DNA of 64,000 nucleotides from Streptomyces flavofungini (GTDB lineage: Bacteria; Actinomycetota; Actinomycetes; Streptomycetales; Streptomycetaceae): the NCBI RefSeq assembly GCF_014650815.1, contig NZ_BMVR01000009.1, forward strand, positions 310,001 through 374,000, given 5' to 3'. The position numbers were made by a program, and so were the translations under genes. Below, one piece after another: positions 32,285-41,527 of this stretch (the stretch's first letter is position 1; each line of letters begins with the position of its first letter). The notes beneath the pieces were generated by a model. That model worked only from the letters and a program-made list of their open reading frames with translations, was not told the origin of the DNA and searched no databases.

Positions 32285-32773
32285 TCACGCTGCGGGAGCC
32301 GCCCCGCCGTGCTCGTCGTCCCCGTCCTCCGGCAGCTTGCACACCCGCTCCAGGAAGAAGGCGGCCGCTATCACGCCGATGCCCGCGAGCACCGAGAACC
32401 CGGCGTAGTACGCCTGGTCCCGGCGCGCGGGAATGTCCAGGAACTCCAGCATGAACACGCCCACGCCGCCGTACATCCCGCAGACCAGCGCGGCGACCAG
32501 CGCGCTGGCCTGACCGAAGACGACCGCCCGCGCGGCCATCAGCGGCTCGACGCCCTTCGCGCCGGGCCGCCGCTCCCGCTGGGCCTTCAGCCGCGCGCGC
32601 AGCGAGATCGCCGTGGCGAGCAGCACCACGGCGATCAGCGCGAGGACGATGGGCGCGGCCAGCGGCACCCGGGGCAGCGTGCCCACGGAGTCCCACAGCC
32701 GGGCCCCCGCCCAGGACAGCACTCCGGCGACGGCGAAGAGGCCTGCGAGCACTCTCACGCGCAATTGCTTCAT
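32285..32773 (-). CDS. DUF3180 integral membrane protein
   Basis: The 162-residue protein has four predicted helices: near the N-terminus (VRVLAGLFAVAGVLSW), ~40-58 (PIVLALIAVVLLATAI), ~85-105 (QASALVAALVCGMYGGVGV) and ~125-142 (GFSVLAGIGVIAAAFFL). This matches DUF3180, found at the end of folate operons in many actinobacteria (Rv3605c in M. tuberculosis). No function is known. It is the last gene of the fol block, 90 bp after folK. Confidence 0.85.
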   Translation of the reverse strand: MKQLRVRVLAGLFAVAGVLSWAGARLWDSVGTLPRVPLAAPIVLALIAVVLLATAISLRARLKAQRERRPGAKGVEPLMAARAVVFGQASALVAALVCGMYGGVGVFMLEFLDIPARRDQAYYAGFSVLAGIGVIAAAFFLERVCKLPEDGDDEHGGAAPAA

Positions 32774-32863
32774 TCCGGAGGTCGCCCCTTTTGTTCCCTT
32801 GTTCCGTGCCGTGTGTGTCGGGTCGTCCAGCCGTGCTGTGGACCCGTGCTGTGGACCTAACGA

Positions 32864-33460
32864 TTACTCAGGCAGCCGGAGTTCCAGGTCGACACGGGGC
32901 GCGACACCCTCGCGCGTGACCCCGGCGAGCAGCTCCGCGACCGGCCCGCGGCCCGCGAGCTGTGCCTCGGGCTCGACGTCGTACCACGGGGCGAGGACGA
33001 AGGCCCGCTCGTGCGCCCGCGGGTGGGGGAGGGTGAGGACCGGGTCGTCGGAGACCACGTCGGCGTACGCGACGATGTCGACGTCGATCGTGCGCGGGCC
33101 CCAGCGCTCGTCGCGGACCCGGTGGAAGGCCTCCTCGACGGCGTGCGCGCGCTCCAGGAGGGAGTCCGGGGGGAGCGTGGTCTTCACGACGACCACGGCG
33201 TTGAAGTACGACGGCTGGGAGCCGGGCTCGACGCCCCAGGGCTCGGTCTCGTACACCGGGGAGACCGCCTTGACCCGCAGGCCGGGCGTGTCCTCCAGGG
33301 CGTCGACGGCGCCCTGGAGGGTCTCCAGGCGGTTGCCCAGGTTCGATCCGAGGGAGATCACCGCGCGCTGGGGGTTGGAGAGCGTCGTGTCGGCGGCGTC
33401 CACCTGCTCCACGACGGACGTGGGGACCGGCTGGACGGTGGGGTCGCTGTGGGGGGTCAT
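32864..33460 (-). CDS. folK: 2-amino-4-hydroxy-6-hydroxymethyldihydropteridine pyrophosphokinase
   Basis: The 198-residue HPPK transfers pyrophosphate from ATP to 6-hydroxymethyldihydropterin before dihydropteroate synthase acts. Diagnostic motifs are VISLGSNLGNRLETLQ, SPVYETEPWGV, the signature RWGPRTIDVDIVAY and LPHPRAHERAFVLAPW. An N-terminal extension of ~30 residues precedes the domain. Its ATG at 33460 overlaps the folB TGA (ATGA), so the two are coupled. Confidence 0.95.
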   Translation of the reverse strand: MTPHSDPTVQPVPTSVVEQVDAADTTLSNPQRAVISLGSNLGNRLETLQGAVDALEDTPGLRVKAVSPVYETEPWGVEPGSQPSYFNAVVVVKTTLPPDSLLERAHAVEEAFHRVRDERWGPRTIDVDIVAYADVVSDDPVLTLPHPRAHERAFVLAPWYDVEPEAQLAGRGPVAELLAGVTREGVAPRVDLELRLPE

Positions 33461-33816
33461 ACGCGGCTCCGGGTGATGGTGACGGTCACGTCGTCGAACG
33501 GGACGGTGATCGGGGCGTCCGGTTTGTGGACCGTGACCTCGACCTCCAGGACGCCGTCGTGCTTCAGGCAGGCCTGGGCGATGCGCTCGGAGAGCGTCTC
33601 GATGAGGTTCACCGGCTCGCCCTCGACGACGGCCACGACCTCCTCCGCCACGATGCCGTAGTGCACGGTCTTCGCCAGGTCGTCGTCGGCCGCGGCCGCC
33701 CGGGTGTCCAGGCCGAGAACCAGGTCCACGATGAAGGTCTGGCCCTCCTCGCGCTCCCGCGGGTACACACCGTGGTGCCCGCGCGCCTTCAGGCCACGCA
33801 GCGCGACACGATCCAC
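33457..33816 (-). CDS. folB: Dihydroneopterin aldolase
   Basis: The 119-residue enzyme cleaves dihydroneopterin to 6-hydroxymethyldihydropterin and glycolaldehyde. It contains VDRVALRGLKARGHHGVYP, the catalytic-site region REREEGQTFIVDLVL, the conserved VNLIETLSERIA and the Lys in VTVHKPDAPI. I chose the GTG at 33816 (VDRVALRG) because AGGAG lies 8 nt upstream and 119 residues is the usual length; a GTG three codons upstream is less well placed. It overlaps folK by 4 nt. A 177-bp spacer before it may carry its own promoter. Confidence 0.95.
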   Translation of the reverse strand: MDRVALRGLKARGHHGVYPREREEGQTFIVDLVLGLDTRAAAADDDLAKTVHYGIVAEEVVAVVEGEPVNLIETLSERIAQACLKHDGVLEVEVTVHKPDAPITVPFDDVTVTITRSRV

Positions 33817-33993
33817 GCGAATCACTCCTGACAGTCGTCGGTATCGGCCGGTTCCGCCGAGTGCGGTCGGCACACCAGCCACATTCGAATCTACCTGCGA
33901 GCACTGACAGTGTTCGCCCGCGGGGGCCGCCGGACGGCCCTCCCACGACGGTTCGCGGGTGCCCCTACCCACTCGGCGGCAACCCGCCACCAC

Positions 33994-34581
33994 TCATGCG
34001 GGTGGCTCGTCGTCCTCGTCGTCACCGGTTTCGGCAAGCACGGGTGACGCGTGGTGCGACCACAGCTTCCAGCCGTCGCACGTGCGCCGGAACACATTCG
34101 TGGCGACCACGAGCTGCCCCACGAGCGGCCCCAGCTCGTCGCCCTCCTGCGGCGCCGGGCCCCCGCTGAGGATGTTCTCCGTGCAGGTCACCAGGGCCGT
34201 GTCCCCGGCCACACTGACGCGCAGGTCGGTGAGGAAGAACTGGATGTACTCCGTGTTGGCCATGATCAGCGCGTACGACCTGAGGACCTCGCCGCGGCCG
34301 GTGAGCACCGGCCAGCCGGGGTGCACGCAGGAGATCGCGGGGCCCTCCGCGGCCGCGTCCGCGCCGCCCTGGCCTTCCCCGCCGTCGTCCGGGTCGGCCT
34401 CGTCGTCCGCGTCGGCGTCGCCGCCCGCGTCCGGCGCCCCGGTGTACGTCTCCGCGTCGGCGAGGTCCGCGGCGTCCAGCCACAGGTCCGACACGCCGTC
34501 GAAGTCACCGCGTTCCAACGCCTCGTAGAAGGCGGTGTTGGCGAGTTCGACCTGCTCGACATCCGTTCGCGCGTGCGTCAC
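33994..34581 (-). CDS. NTF2-like (SnoaL-type) protein in the fol operon
   Basis: The 195-residue protein has an NTF2-like fold signature: VEQVELANTAFYEALERGDFDGVSDLW, VHPGWPVLTGRGEVLRSY, LVTCTENILSG and ATNVFRRTCDGWKLWSHHAS. A ~30-residue acidic insertion (DADADDEADPDDGGEG) interrupts the first loop. NTF2-like proteins bind small ligands or act as isomerases; a role in folate synthesis is unproven. Its ATG overlaps the folP stop (ATGA), so it is co-translated with folP. This gene between folP and folB is usual in streptomycetes. Confidence 0.85.
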   Translation of the reverse strand: MTHARTDVEQVELANTAFYEALERGDFDGVSDLWLDAADLADAETYTGAPDAGGDADADDEADPDDGGEGQGGADAAAEGPAISCVHPGWPVLTGRGEVLRSYALIMANTEYIQFFLTDLRVSVAGDTALVTCTENILSGGPAPQEGDELGPLVGQLVVATNVFRRTCDGWKLWSHHASPVLAETGDDEDDEPPA

Positions 34582-35456
34582 TGAGCGCCCGCCTCCCCGG
34601 CCGCGCCCGTGACGGCCCGAGCGACCCGGACCGCGTCCGCCGTGGCCCGCACCTCGTGCACCCGCACCGCCCAGGCGCCCTGGTGCGCGGCGATCGCGGA
34701 CACCGCGGCCGTGGCCGCGTCGCGCTCCCGCGCGGGCGGCGGGGCACCCTCCGGGCCCGCGAGGACCCGGCCGAGGAAACGTTTGCGGGACGCGGCGACC
34801 AGGACGGGGCGGCCGAGCGTGTGCAGCCGGTTCAGGTGGGCGAGGAGCGCCAGGTCGTGCTCGGCGTCCTTGGAGAAGCCGAGTCCCGGGTCGATGACGA
34901 TCCGCTCCGGGGCGATCCCGCCGTCGATCGCGGCCGCCACGCGCGCGTGGAGCTCGTCGACGACTTCGGAGACCACGTCCTCGTACGCGGGGCGGGCGTG
35001 GATGTCGGCGAGGAAGCCGCGCCAGTGCATGACCACGAACGGCGCCTGGGCGGCCGCCACCGACGGCACCATGTCCGGGTCGGCGAGGCCTCCGGAGACG
35101 TCGTTCACGAGCACCGCGCCCGCGGCGAGGGCCTGCCGGGCCACCCGGGCCCGCATGGTGTCCACGGAGACCGTGACGCCCTCGGCGGCCAGACCCCGTA
35201 CGACCGGGACGACGCGCCGCAGCTCCTCGTCCTCGTCCACGCGCGAGGCGCCGGGGCGGGTCGACTCACCGCCCACGTCGACCAGGTCGGCACCCTGGGC
35301 CACCAGGTCGATGCCGTGCTTGACGGCGGCCGTGGTGTCGAACCACCGGCCGCCGTCGGAGAAGGAGTCGGGGGTCACGTTCACGACCCCCATGACCGCA
35401 CAGCGGTCCCATTGAGGCAGACCCTCGACCGTTCCCCGCCCGCGCAACGTACTCAT
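34578..35456 (-). CDS. folP: Dihydropteroate synthase
   Basis: The 292-residue enzyme joins 6-hydroxymethyldihydropterin pyrophosphate and p-aminobenzoate; it is the sulfonamide target. Diagnostic motifs are MGVVNVTPDSFSDGGR, VDVGGESTRPGA, VSVDTMRARVA, LVNDVSGGLADP, VMHWRG, IVIDPGLGFSKD and VAASRKRFLG. It starts 30 bp after the MprF-like gene and overlaps the NTF2-like gene by 4 nt. Confidence 0.95.
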   Translation of the reverse strand: MSTLRGRGTVEGLPQWDRCAVMGVVNVTPDSFSDGGRWFDTTAAVKHGIDLVAQGADLVDVGGESTRPGASRVDEDEELRRVVPVVRGLAAEGVTVSVDTMRARVARQALAAGAVLVNDVSGGLADPDMVPSVAAAQAPFVVMHWRGFLADIHARPAYEDVVSEVVDELHARVAAAIDGGIAPERIVIDPGLGFSKDAEHDLALLAHLNRLHTLGRPVLVAASRKRFLGRVLAGPEGAPPPARERDAATAAVSAIAAHQGAWAVRVHEVRATADAVRVARAVTGAAGEAGAQ

Positions 35457-35486
35457 GCCTCAAGCCTAGGCCCGCGAGCACGGCCG

Positions 35487-37337
35487 CTACGCCGCGCGGA
35501 CCCCCCGCTCGGCGGTCTGGGCCGACTCGTGCGGGCAGGGGCGGCGCTGCGCGGTGGCACGGCGCAGGAAGCGCGGCATGTGGAACGTCACGAAACCTTC
35601 CGCCTGCATCGTCGCGAAACCGATCCGCGGCAGGTCGCGGCTGGCGCGGTAGACGACGAAGCGGGGCTCCCAGCGCGGCCGGAACTTGGCGTTGAACTTG
35701 TACAGCGACTCGATCTGGAACCAGCGCGACAGGAACACGAGCAGGCCGCGCCAGGCCCGCAGGACCGGGCCCGCGCCCAGCTTCTCGCCGCGCGCGAGGG
35801 CCGCCCGGAACATCGCGAAGTTCAGGGAGATCCGCTCGATGCCGAGCTTCGGCGCGGCCTGCAGGGCGGCGACGATGAGCAGTTCGTTCATGCCCGGGTC
35901 GGCCGAGCGGTCGCGCCGCATCAGCTCCAGGGACACGCCGTCCTTGCCCCACGGCACGAAGTGGATGACGGCCTTCAGGTCGCCGTACGGTCCGGGCCGC
36001 TCGTCGGCCTTGTGGGCCGTCGCGATCAGGCAGTCGCCGTCGTTCGGGTCGCCGATGCGGCCGAGTGCCATGGAGAAGCCGCGCTCGGTGTCGGTGCCGC
36101 GCCAGTCCTCGGCGGCGCGCTGGATGCGCTCCAGCTCCTGCTCGCCGAGGTCACGGATGCGCCGCACGCGCGTCTCGTAGCCATTGCGCTCGATCCGCTT
36201 GACCATCTGGCGCACGTTGCGCATCGCGCGCCCGGACAGGGAGAAATCCGCGACATCCACCACCGCCTCGTCCCCGAGCTCCAGCGCGTCCAGGCCCGTC
36301 TCGCGGGTCCAGACCTCGCCGCCCGTCTCGGAGCAGCCCATGACGGCGGGCGTCCAGGAGTGTGCCTTGGCCTCGTCCATGAAGCGCTCGATGGCGCCCG
36401 GCCAGGCCTCCACGTCGCCGATCGGGTCGCCTGAGGCGAGCATCACACCGGAGACGACGCGGTAGGTGACGGCGGCCTTGCCGCTGGGCGAGAACACGAC
36501 GCCCTTGTCGCGGCGGAGCGCGAAGTGGCCGAGCGAGTCCCGGCCGCCGTGCTTGACGAGCAGCTCACGCAGTCGGCTCTCGTCGTCCTGGGTGAGCCGC
36601 GCCGCCGGGTGCTCGGGGCGGAACGCCAGGTAGATGGTGGTGAGCGCGGTCAGCATGCCGAGCGCGCCGAGCGAGAAGCCGACCGTCCAGGAGGTCCGGC
36701 CGGTGTAGCCGACGGGCCCCTCGAAGCCGAACAGGCCGTACAGGACGTGCGCGAGCCGGTCCGCGATGCCCGGGTCGCCCACGACCTTGTCCGGGTGGAC
36801 GCTGACGATGACCAGGCCGAGCGCGATGGAGCCGGCGCCCAGGAGCACGAAGTTGGCAAGGGCGCGCCAGCGGCTGCGCGGGTCCGGCAGCGCGGCGAAC
36901 TCACTGCGATGGCGCAGCAGGAGCGCGAGCAGCGCGAGCGAGATCGCCGCGCCGATGAACGAGTGCCGGTACGTGAACTGCGCCACCGCGCCCGCGGGCA
37001 GCAGCACCACCGCGGCCCGCCACGCCCGGCGCTTGTTCCGCCGCAGTCCGTGCGCGAGCAGGAGCAGCAGCACCCCGCAGCTCAGCGCGAGGGCGGCCGC
37101 GAAGGGGCCGAGCGCGCCCGGCAGGACCTCCGCGAAGGTGTGCAGCCGACTGCGCCGGAAGCGGGGGAAGACACCGGCCGCGATGTTCAGCAGTCCGACG
37201 AGGGCGCAGATTCTCGCTGCGAGGACCGGGACGGCTTCGGGGCGTGGGCCGCGGAAGAACCGGCGCAGCCCCCGGTCGCTGCCATCGTTGCCTCCTGGAA
37301 CCACACCCGACATTTCCCCATCTATCCTGACAGACAT
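35487..37337 (-). CDS. MprF-like phosphatidylglycerol lysyltransferase (DUF2156)
   Basis: The 616-residue membrane protein has about six N-terminal helices (residues ~35-215). A cytoplasmic DUF2156/LPG-synthase domain follows (~240-600), with FALRRDKGVVFSPSGKAA, GVMLASGDPIGD, RNVRQMVKRIERNGY and SLNFAMFRAALARGE. Such enzymes transfer an amino acid, typically Lys from Lys-tRNA, to phosphatidylglycerol and reduce sensitivity to cationic peptides. The start is uncertain: ATG 37337 or ATG 37313 (MSGVVPGG). It is directly upstream of folP on the same strand and divergent from the esterase. Confidence 0.87.
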   Translation of the reverse strand: MSVRIDGEMSGVVPGGNDGSDRGLRRFFRGPRPEAVPVLAARICALVGLLNIAAGVFPRFRRSRLHTFAEVLPGALGPFAAALALSCGVLLLLLAHGLRRNKRRAWRAAVVLLPAGAVAQFTYRHSFIGAAISLALLALLLRHRSEFAALPDPRSRWRALANFVLLGAGSIALGLVIVSVHPDKVVGDPGIADRLAHVLYGLFGFEGPVGYTGRTSWTVGFSLGALGMLTALTTIYLAFRPEHPAARLTQDDESRLRELLVKHGGRDSLGHFALRRDKGVVFSPSGKAAVTYRVVSGVMLASGDPIGDVEAWPGAIERFMDEAKAHSWTPAVMGCSETGGEVWTRETGLDALELGDEAVVDVADFSLSGRAMRNVRQMVKRIERNGYETRVRRIRDLGEQELERIQRAAEDWRGTDTERGFSMALGRIGDPNDGDCLIATAHKADERPGPYGDLKAVIHFVPWGKDGVSLELMRRDRSADPGMNELLIVAALQAAPKLGIERISLNFAMFRAALARGEKLGAGPVLRAWRGLLVFLSRWFQIESLYKFNAKFRPRWEPRFVVYRASRDLPRIGFATMQAEGFVTFHMPRFLRRATAQRRPCPHESAQTAERGVRAA

Positions 37338-37562
37338 CGCATCCCGTAGTTCTGCGAGAGAGCTTCCATCCGGTGCCAAAGGTGGCGTCCGGTGATATTG
37401 CGCCCTCTAGGACGGTCCTTCGGGGACACGGGTTCACTCCCGGCCGGAAAACCGGTGGAAAGCTGGCGGAAAAGGAACGTCGCCCGCACGGAGCCGATGG
37501 TTCCACCCCCCGTACCGGCCCCCGGGAAGAGAACAGGCAGAAAGCGCAGGCAGGATCATCCC

Positions 37563-38696
37563 ATGGGTCTCACGAGCAATAATGTGCTGGCACTTGCGGT
37601 AGCGCTGGCCGTGCTGCTGTTCATCGGCACGATCTGGCTATGGCCGCGGCTGGCACGCCGCACCTGGCGCGCCATCACGGGCCGCGTCGGACTGCTGCTC
37701 GCCACACAACTGGCCGTCTTCGCGTCGGTCGGCCTCTCCACCAACCAGGCCTTCGGCTTCTACGCCACCTGGGCCGACCTGTTCGGCCAGGAGACGGCAC
37801 AGGGTGTGGTCGTCGACCACGACGCCATGAAGGGCGAGAAGGGGCCCGTCCGGGTGGTCGACACCAAGTCGGTCGACGTTCCCGGCGGCGGCATCCCCCG
37901 CGTGGGCGGCCAGATTCAGAAGATCGACATCCAGGGCCGGCACTCCAAGATCGCCAGCCCGGCGTACGTGTACCTGCCGCCGGAGTACTTCCAGCCGCAG
38001 TACAAGCACCGCACCTTTCCCGCGGCCGCCGTCCTGACCGGCTACCCCGGCACCGCGGAAGCCCTGATCAAGGGCCTGCACTACCCGCAGACGGCGCACA
38101 GCCAGGCCAAGGACGGCAAGATGCAGCCGATGATCCTGGTCATGCTGCGGCCGACCCTGGCGCCGCCCCGGGACACCGAGTGCGTGGACATCCCCGGCGG
38201 CCCGCAGTCCGAGACGTTCTTCGCCAAGGACCTCCCGAACGCCATCACCGACCACTACCGGGTCGGCAAGAAGCCCGACAGCTGGGGCATCATCGGCGAC
38301 TCCACGGGCGGCTACTGCGCCCTGAAGCTGGCCATGCACCACCCCGACGTGTACGCCGCCGGAGTCGGCCTGTCCGCGTACTACAAGGCCGCGCAGGACG
38401 TCACGACCGGCAACCTGTTCCACGGCGACAAGGACCTGGAGCAGCGCGCGAACCTGCTCTGGTACCTCGACCACATGCCGCCGCCCAAGACCTCCCTGCT
38501 GCTGACCACCAGCAAGAAGGGCGAGGGCAACTACAAGGACACCAAGAAGTTCATCGACAAGGTCAAGGCACCGACCCGGGTGTCGTCGATCACCCTGGAG
38601 AGCGGCGGCCACAACTTCAACACCTGGCGCCGTGAGATCCCGGCGTCGCTGGTGTGGATGAGCGGACGGCTGACCGGAGGGTCGGACGTGCGATGA
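37563..38696 (+). CDS. Membrane-anchored esterase (alpha/beta hydrolase, esterase D/antigen 85 type)
   Basis: The 377-residue protein begins with two hydrophobic helices (NVLALAVALAVLLFIGTIW and VGLLLATQLAVFASVGL). An extracellular alpha/beta hydrolase domain related to PF00756 follows. The nucleophile elbow is GDSTGGYCALKLA and the late His is in ESGGHNFNTWRR. It may hydrolyse surface or secreted esters; the substrate is unknown. The ATG at 37563 has AGGATC upstream. The stop lies in the first of five CGRTGACGTC-type repeats at the convergent junction with the betaine ATPase gene. Confidence 0.88.
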   Translation: MGLTSNNVLALAVALAVLLFIGTIWLWPRLARRTWRAITGRVGLLLATQLAVFASVGLSTNQAFGFYATWADLFGQETAQGVVVDHDAMKGEKGPVRVVDTKSVDVPGGGIPRVGGQIQKIDIQGRHSKIASPAYVYLPPEYFQPQYKHRTFPAAAVLTGYPGTAEALIKGLHYPQTAHSQAKDGKMQPMILVMLRPTLAPPRDTECVDIPGGPQSETFFAKDLPNAITDHYRVGKKPDSWGIIGDSTGGYCALKLAMHHPDVYAAGVGLSAYYKAAQDVTTGNLFHGDKDLEQRANLLWYLDHMPPPKTSLLLTTSKKGEGNYKDTKKFIDKVKAPTRVSSITLESGGHNFNTWRREIPASLVWMSGRLTGGSDVR

Positions 38697-38773
38697 CGTC
38701 CGGCCCGCGATGACGTCGGGGTGCGATGACTTCGTACGTAGGGGTGCGGTGACGTCGTACGTACGGTGACGGG
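38691..38773. repeat. Five CGRTGACGTC-like repeats over the esterase stop codon
   Basis: Copies begin at 38691 (containing the TGA stop), 38708, 38724 (CGATGACTTC), 38747 (CGGTGACGTC) and 38764 (CGGTGACGGG). TCGTACGTA follows the third and fourth. They fill the junction with the convergent ABC ATPase gene. Confidence 0.7.
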
Positions 38774-38776
38774 GGA

Positions 38777-39934
38777 TCAGGCCCCCGTCACCGAGGCCAC
38801 CGTCTCCAGCTCCACGTCCTCGCGCGGGATGTCCCGCGCGTCCGCCGCCGTCGAGCGGCGCAGCGCCTCGTGCAGCCGGGCCGGGGTCAGCACGCCGAGG
38901 AAGCGGCCCTCGCTCTTCTCGTCGATGACCGCGATCCAGCCCGCGTCGTGCTGGAGCATCGTCGAGAACGCCTGCTTCAGGCTCGCGCCCACCGGCAGCC
39001 ACGCCTCCATGCGGCGGGCGTGCTCGCGCACCGTGCCGATGCCCACGCGCGCGTGCTCGGCGGAGAGCCAGCCGTGCAGGTTGTTCTCGCCGTCCAGGAC
39101 GACGGCCCAGCGGGCATCGAGGTCGGCGGGCAGCGGGTCGTCGAGGTGCACGACGGGCGGCTGCTCCAGGTCGCCCTCCTCGATGGGGGTCACCGAGAGC
39201 CGCTTCAGGCCCCGGTCGGCGCCCACGAAGTCGGCGACGTACTCGGTCGCGGGTGCGCCGAGGACGGTCGAAGGGGTGTCGAACTGCTCGATGCGGCCGT
39301 GGCCGTAGACGGCGATGCGGTCGCCGAGGCGGACGGCCTCCTCGATGTCGTGTGTGACGAAGAGCACGGTCTTGCGGACGGCCTGCTGCAGGCGGAGGAA
39401 CTCGTTCTGCAGGTGCTCGCGCACCACCGGGTCGACCGCGCCGAACGGCTCGTCCATCAGCAGCACCGGCGGGTCCGCCGCCAGTGCCCGGGCCACGCCG
39501 ACGCGTTGGCGCTGGCCGCCGGAGAGCTGCTCGGGGTAGCGGTCGCCGAAGGTCGCCGGGTCGAGACCGACGAGGTCCAGGAGTTCGGCGGCGCGCTCGC
39601 GGGCCTTGGCGCGCTTCACGCCGAGCAGGTGCGGGACGGTCGCCGTGTTGTCCAGGACCGTCTTGTGCGGGAACAGACCGACCTGCTGGATGACATAGCC
39701 GATTCGGCGCCGGAGTTGCACGGGGTCGATTCCGGATATGTCGTCGCCGTCGAGGAATATCCGCCCGCCGGTGGGCTCGATGAGCCGGTTCACCATTTTC
39801 ATCGTCGTGGTCTTGCCGCAGCCCGACGGGCCGACGAGTGTGACCAGTTCACCCTCGCCCACCTCGAAGGACAGGTCGTCGACGGCCGTTGTGCCGTCCG
39901 CGTACCGCTTGGTCACGTTCTCGAACCGGATCAT
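38777..39934 (-). CDS. opuCA: Glycine betaine/choline ABC transporter ATP-binding protein (OpuCA/ProV type)
   Basis: The 385-residue ATPase has Walker A GPSGCGKTT, Q-loop VIQQVGLFPH, signature LSGGQRQRVG and Walker B PVLLMDEPFGAVDP. Two C-terminal CBS-like regions follow (~250-370: DARWAVVLDGENNLHGWL and DAGWIAVIDEKSEGRFLGVL), which sense ionic strength in this family. It energises uptake of compatible solutes under osmotic stress, with the permeases encoded divergently at 40110 and 40847 and the binding protein at 41650. The 175-bp divergent spacer should hold the promoters. Confidence 0.93.
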   Translation of the reverse strand: MIRFENVTKRYADGTTAVDDLSFEVGEGELVTLVGPSGCGKTTTMKMVNRLIEPTGGRIFLDGDDISGIDPVQLRRRIGYVIQQVGLFPHKTVLDNTATVPHLLGVKRAKARERAAELLDLVGLDPATFGDRYPEQLSGGQRQRVGVARALAADPPVLLMDEPFGAVDPVVREHLQNEFLRLQQAVRKTVLFVTHDIEEAVRLGDRIAVYGHGRIEQFDTPSTVLGAPATEYVADFVGADRGLKRLSVTPIEEGDLEQPPVVHLDDPLPADLDARWAVVLDGENNLHGWLSAEHARVGIGTVREHARRMEAWLPVGASLKQAFSTMLQHDAGWIAVIDEKSEGRFLGVLTPARLHEALRRSTAADARDIPREDVELETVASVTGA

Positions 39935-40109
39935 GATTCCCCATTGTGGCGCGTGTTCTGTGAAGGCCGTGTTGCGCCGGTACGAAGAGCCTCTCTGCGT
40001 CTCGGAGATTGTCAGTGCTCGGGGTTAGGGTCGCCAGACAGCGGAACGTGTGGCTTTCGGCACGTGTACGGGTGGGCATGGTGACGGGGTTTCGGGGGAG
40101 GCGGGGCGG

Positions 40110-40850
40110 GTGAGCAAGCGCGACTGCCTGGTGGCGAACGACTGGATCTGCGGGGAGTACGTCCGTTCCCGCAGCCAGGAATTGATCGACGCGACCGTGG
40201 AGCACGTGGCGATCACGGCTTCCTCGGTGGCGATAGGAGTGGCGGTCGCGCTGCCCCTCGCGCTGCTCGCGCGGCGCTGGCGCTTCCTCGCGGCCCCGAT
40301 TCTCGGCGTGACGACGGTGTTGTACTCGATTCCGTCGCTCGCGATGTTCTCGCTGCTGCTGCCGTTCTTCGGCCTGTCGGCGTCGCTGGTCGTCACGGGC
40401 CTCGTGCTGTATTCGCTGACGATCCTCGTGCGGAACATCCTCGCGGGCCTGCAGGCGGTCCCCGATGAAGCCAGAGAAGCCGCCAAGGGGATGGGATACG
40501 GACCGCTGCGACTGCTGTGGGAAGTGGAATTGCCTCTCGCACTTCCCGCGTTGCTCGCGGGTGTGCGGATCACCACGGTCTCCACGGTCGCCCTCACCAC
40601 CGTCGGCGCGATCGTGGACTACGGCGGCCTCGGCACGCTGATCCTCGACGGCCTCGACACCCAGTTCAAGGCGCAGGTGCTCACCGCGTCCGCGCTGTGC
40701 GTCGCGCTCGCCATCGCGGCCGACCTGCTGCTCCTCGCCCTCCAGCGGCTCCTGACGCCCTGGACGCGAGCTCATCGAATACGACCGGGCCGCTTCGCGC
40801 GCAAGGCGGGCGCGGCCAACAGCGTGGCCAAGGTGGCTGAGCCCGTATGA
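40110..40850 (+). CDS. opuCB: Glycine betaine/choline ABC transporter permease (OpuCB type)
   Basis: The 246-residue permease has about six helices with the OpuCB/ProW pattern: DATVEHVAITASSVAIGVAVALPLALLARR, TTVLYSIPSLAMFSLLLPF, and the EAA loop EAREAAKGMGYGPLRLLWEVELPLALPALLAG (two pieces). It starts with the GTG at 40110 (VSKRDCLVANDWICGEYV); GGGGGAGG is 8 nt upstream. The first residues contain two cysteines and the IC..Y motif typical of these permeases. Its stop overlaps the next permease gene by ATGA. Confidence 0.93.
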   Translation: MSKRDCLVANDWICGEYVRSRSQELIDATVEHVAITASSVAIGVAVALPLALLARRWRFLAAPILGVTTVLYSIPSLAMFSLLLPFFGLSASLVVTGLVLYSLTILVRNILAGLQAVPDEAREAAKGMGYGPLRLLWEVELPLALPALLAGVRITTVSTVALTTVGAIVDYGGLGTLILDGLDTQFKAQVLTASALCVALAIAADLLLLALQRLLTPWTRAHRIRPGRFARKAGAANSVAKVAEPV

Positions 40851-41527
40851 ACGCGATATCCGGTGCCTACGACTGGCTGACCACGTCGGCCAACTGGCAG
40901 GGCGAGAAGGGGGTGTGGCACCGGCTCGCCGAGCACCTGTACTTCAGCGGCGTGTGCCTCGCCGTGGCCTGCCTGATCGCGCTGCCGCTCGCCATGCTGC
41001 TCGGCCACATCGGCAAGGGCGGCGCGCTCGCCGTGAACATCTCCAACGTGGGCCGTGCGGTGCCCACGCTCGCCGTCCTGATCCTGCTCACGCTCACGCC
41101 GCTCGGCGAGCACGGGGACCTGCCGACGCTGATCGCGCTCGTCCTGTTCGCGGTGCCGCCGCTGCTCACCAACGCCTACATCGGCATGCGCGAGGTGGAC
41201 CGGTCGGTGGTGGAGGCGGCGCGCGGCATGGGCATGAGCGGGCGTCAGCTCTTCGCCCGCGTCGAGCTGCCGCTGGCGTACCCGCTGATCATGACCGGGG
41301 TCCGGTCGGCCGCCGTGCAGGTCGTCGCCACGGCGACACTCGCCGCGATGGCGGGGGAGGGGGGCCTCGGGCGGATCATCACGGCCGGGTTCAACCTCCA
41401 GAACACCCCGCAGGTCGTCGCGGGCGCCTTCCTGGTGGCGCTGCTCGCGCTGGCAGTGGAGGGCGCGCTGGTGCTCGCCGGGTGGGTCTTCGATCCGATG
41501 CGGGGGCGGTCCCGTGTGAGCGAGTGA
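40847..41527 (+). CDS. opuCD: Glycine betaine/choline ABC transporter permease (OpuCD type)
   Basis: The 226-residue permease mirrors OpuCB. It begins WHRLAEHLYFSGVCLAVACLIALPLAMLLGH, then NVGRAVPTLAVLILLTLTPLG, PLLTNAYIGMREVD and the EAA loop VVEAARGMGMSGRQLFARVELPLAYPLIMTG. AMAGEGGLGRIITAGFN is typical of the family. It forms the heterodimeric channel with the preceding gene product. The overlap of 4 nt implies translational coupling. A 122-bp spacer separates it from the binding-protein gene. Confidence 0.93.
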   Translation: MNAISGAYDWLTTSANWQGEKGVWHRLAEHLYFSGVCLAVACLIALPLAMLLGHIGKGGALAVNISNVGRAVPTLAVLILLTLTPLGEHGDLPTLIALVLFAVPPLLTNAYIGMREVDRSVVEAARGMGMSGRQLFARVELPLAYPLIMTGVRSAAVQVVATATLAAMAGEGGLGRIITAGFNLQNTPQVVAGAFLVALLALAVEGALVLAGWVFDPMRGRSRVSE

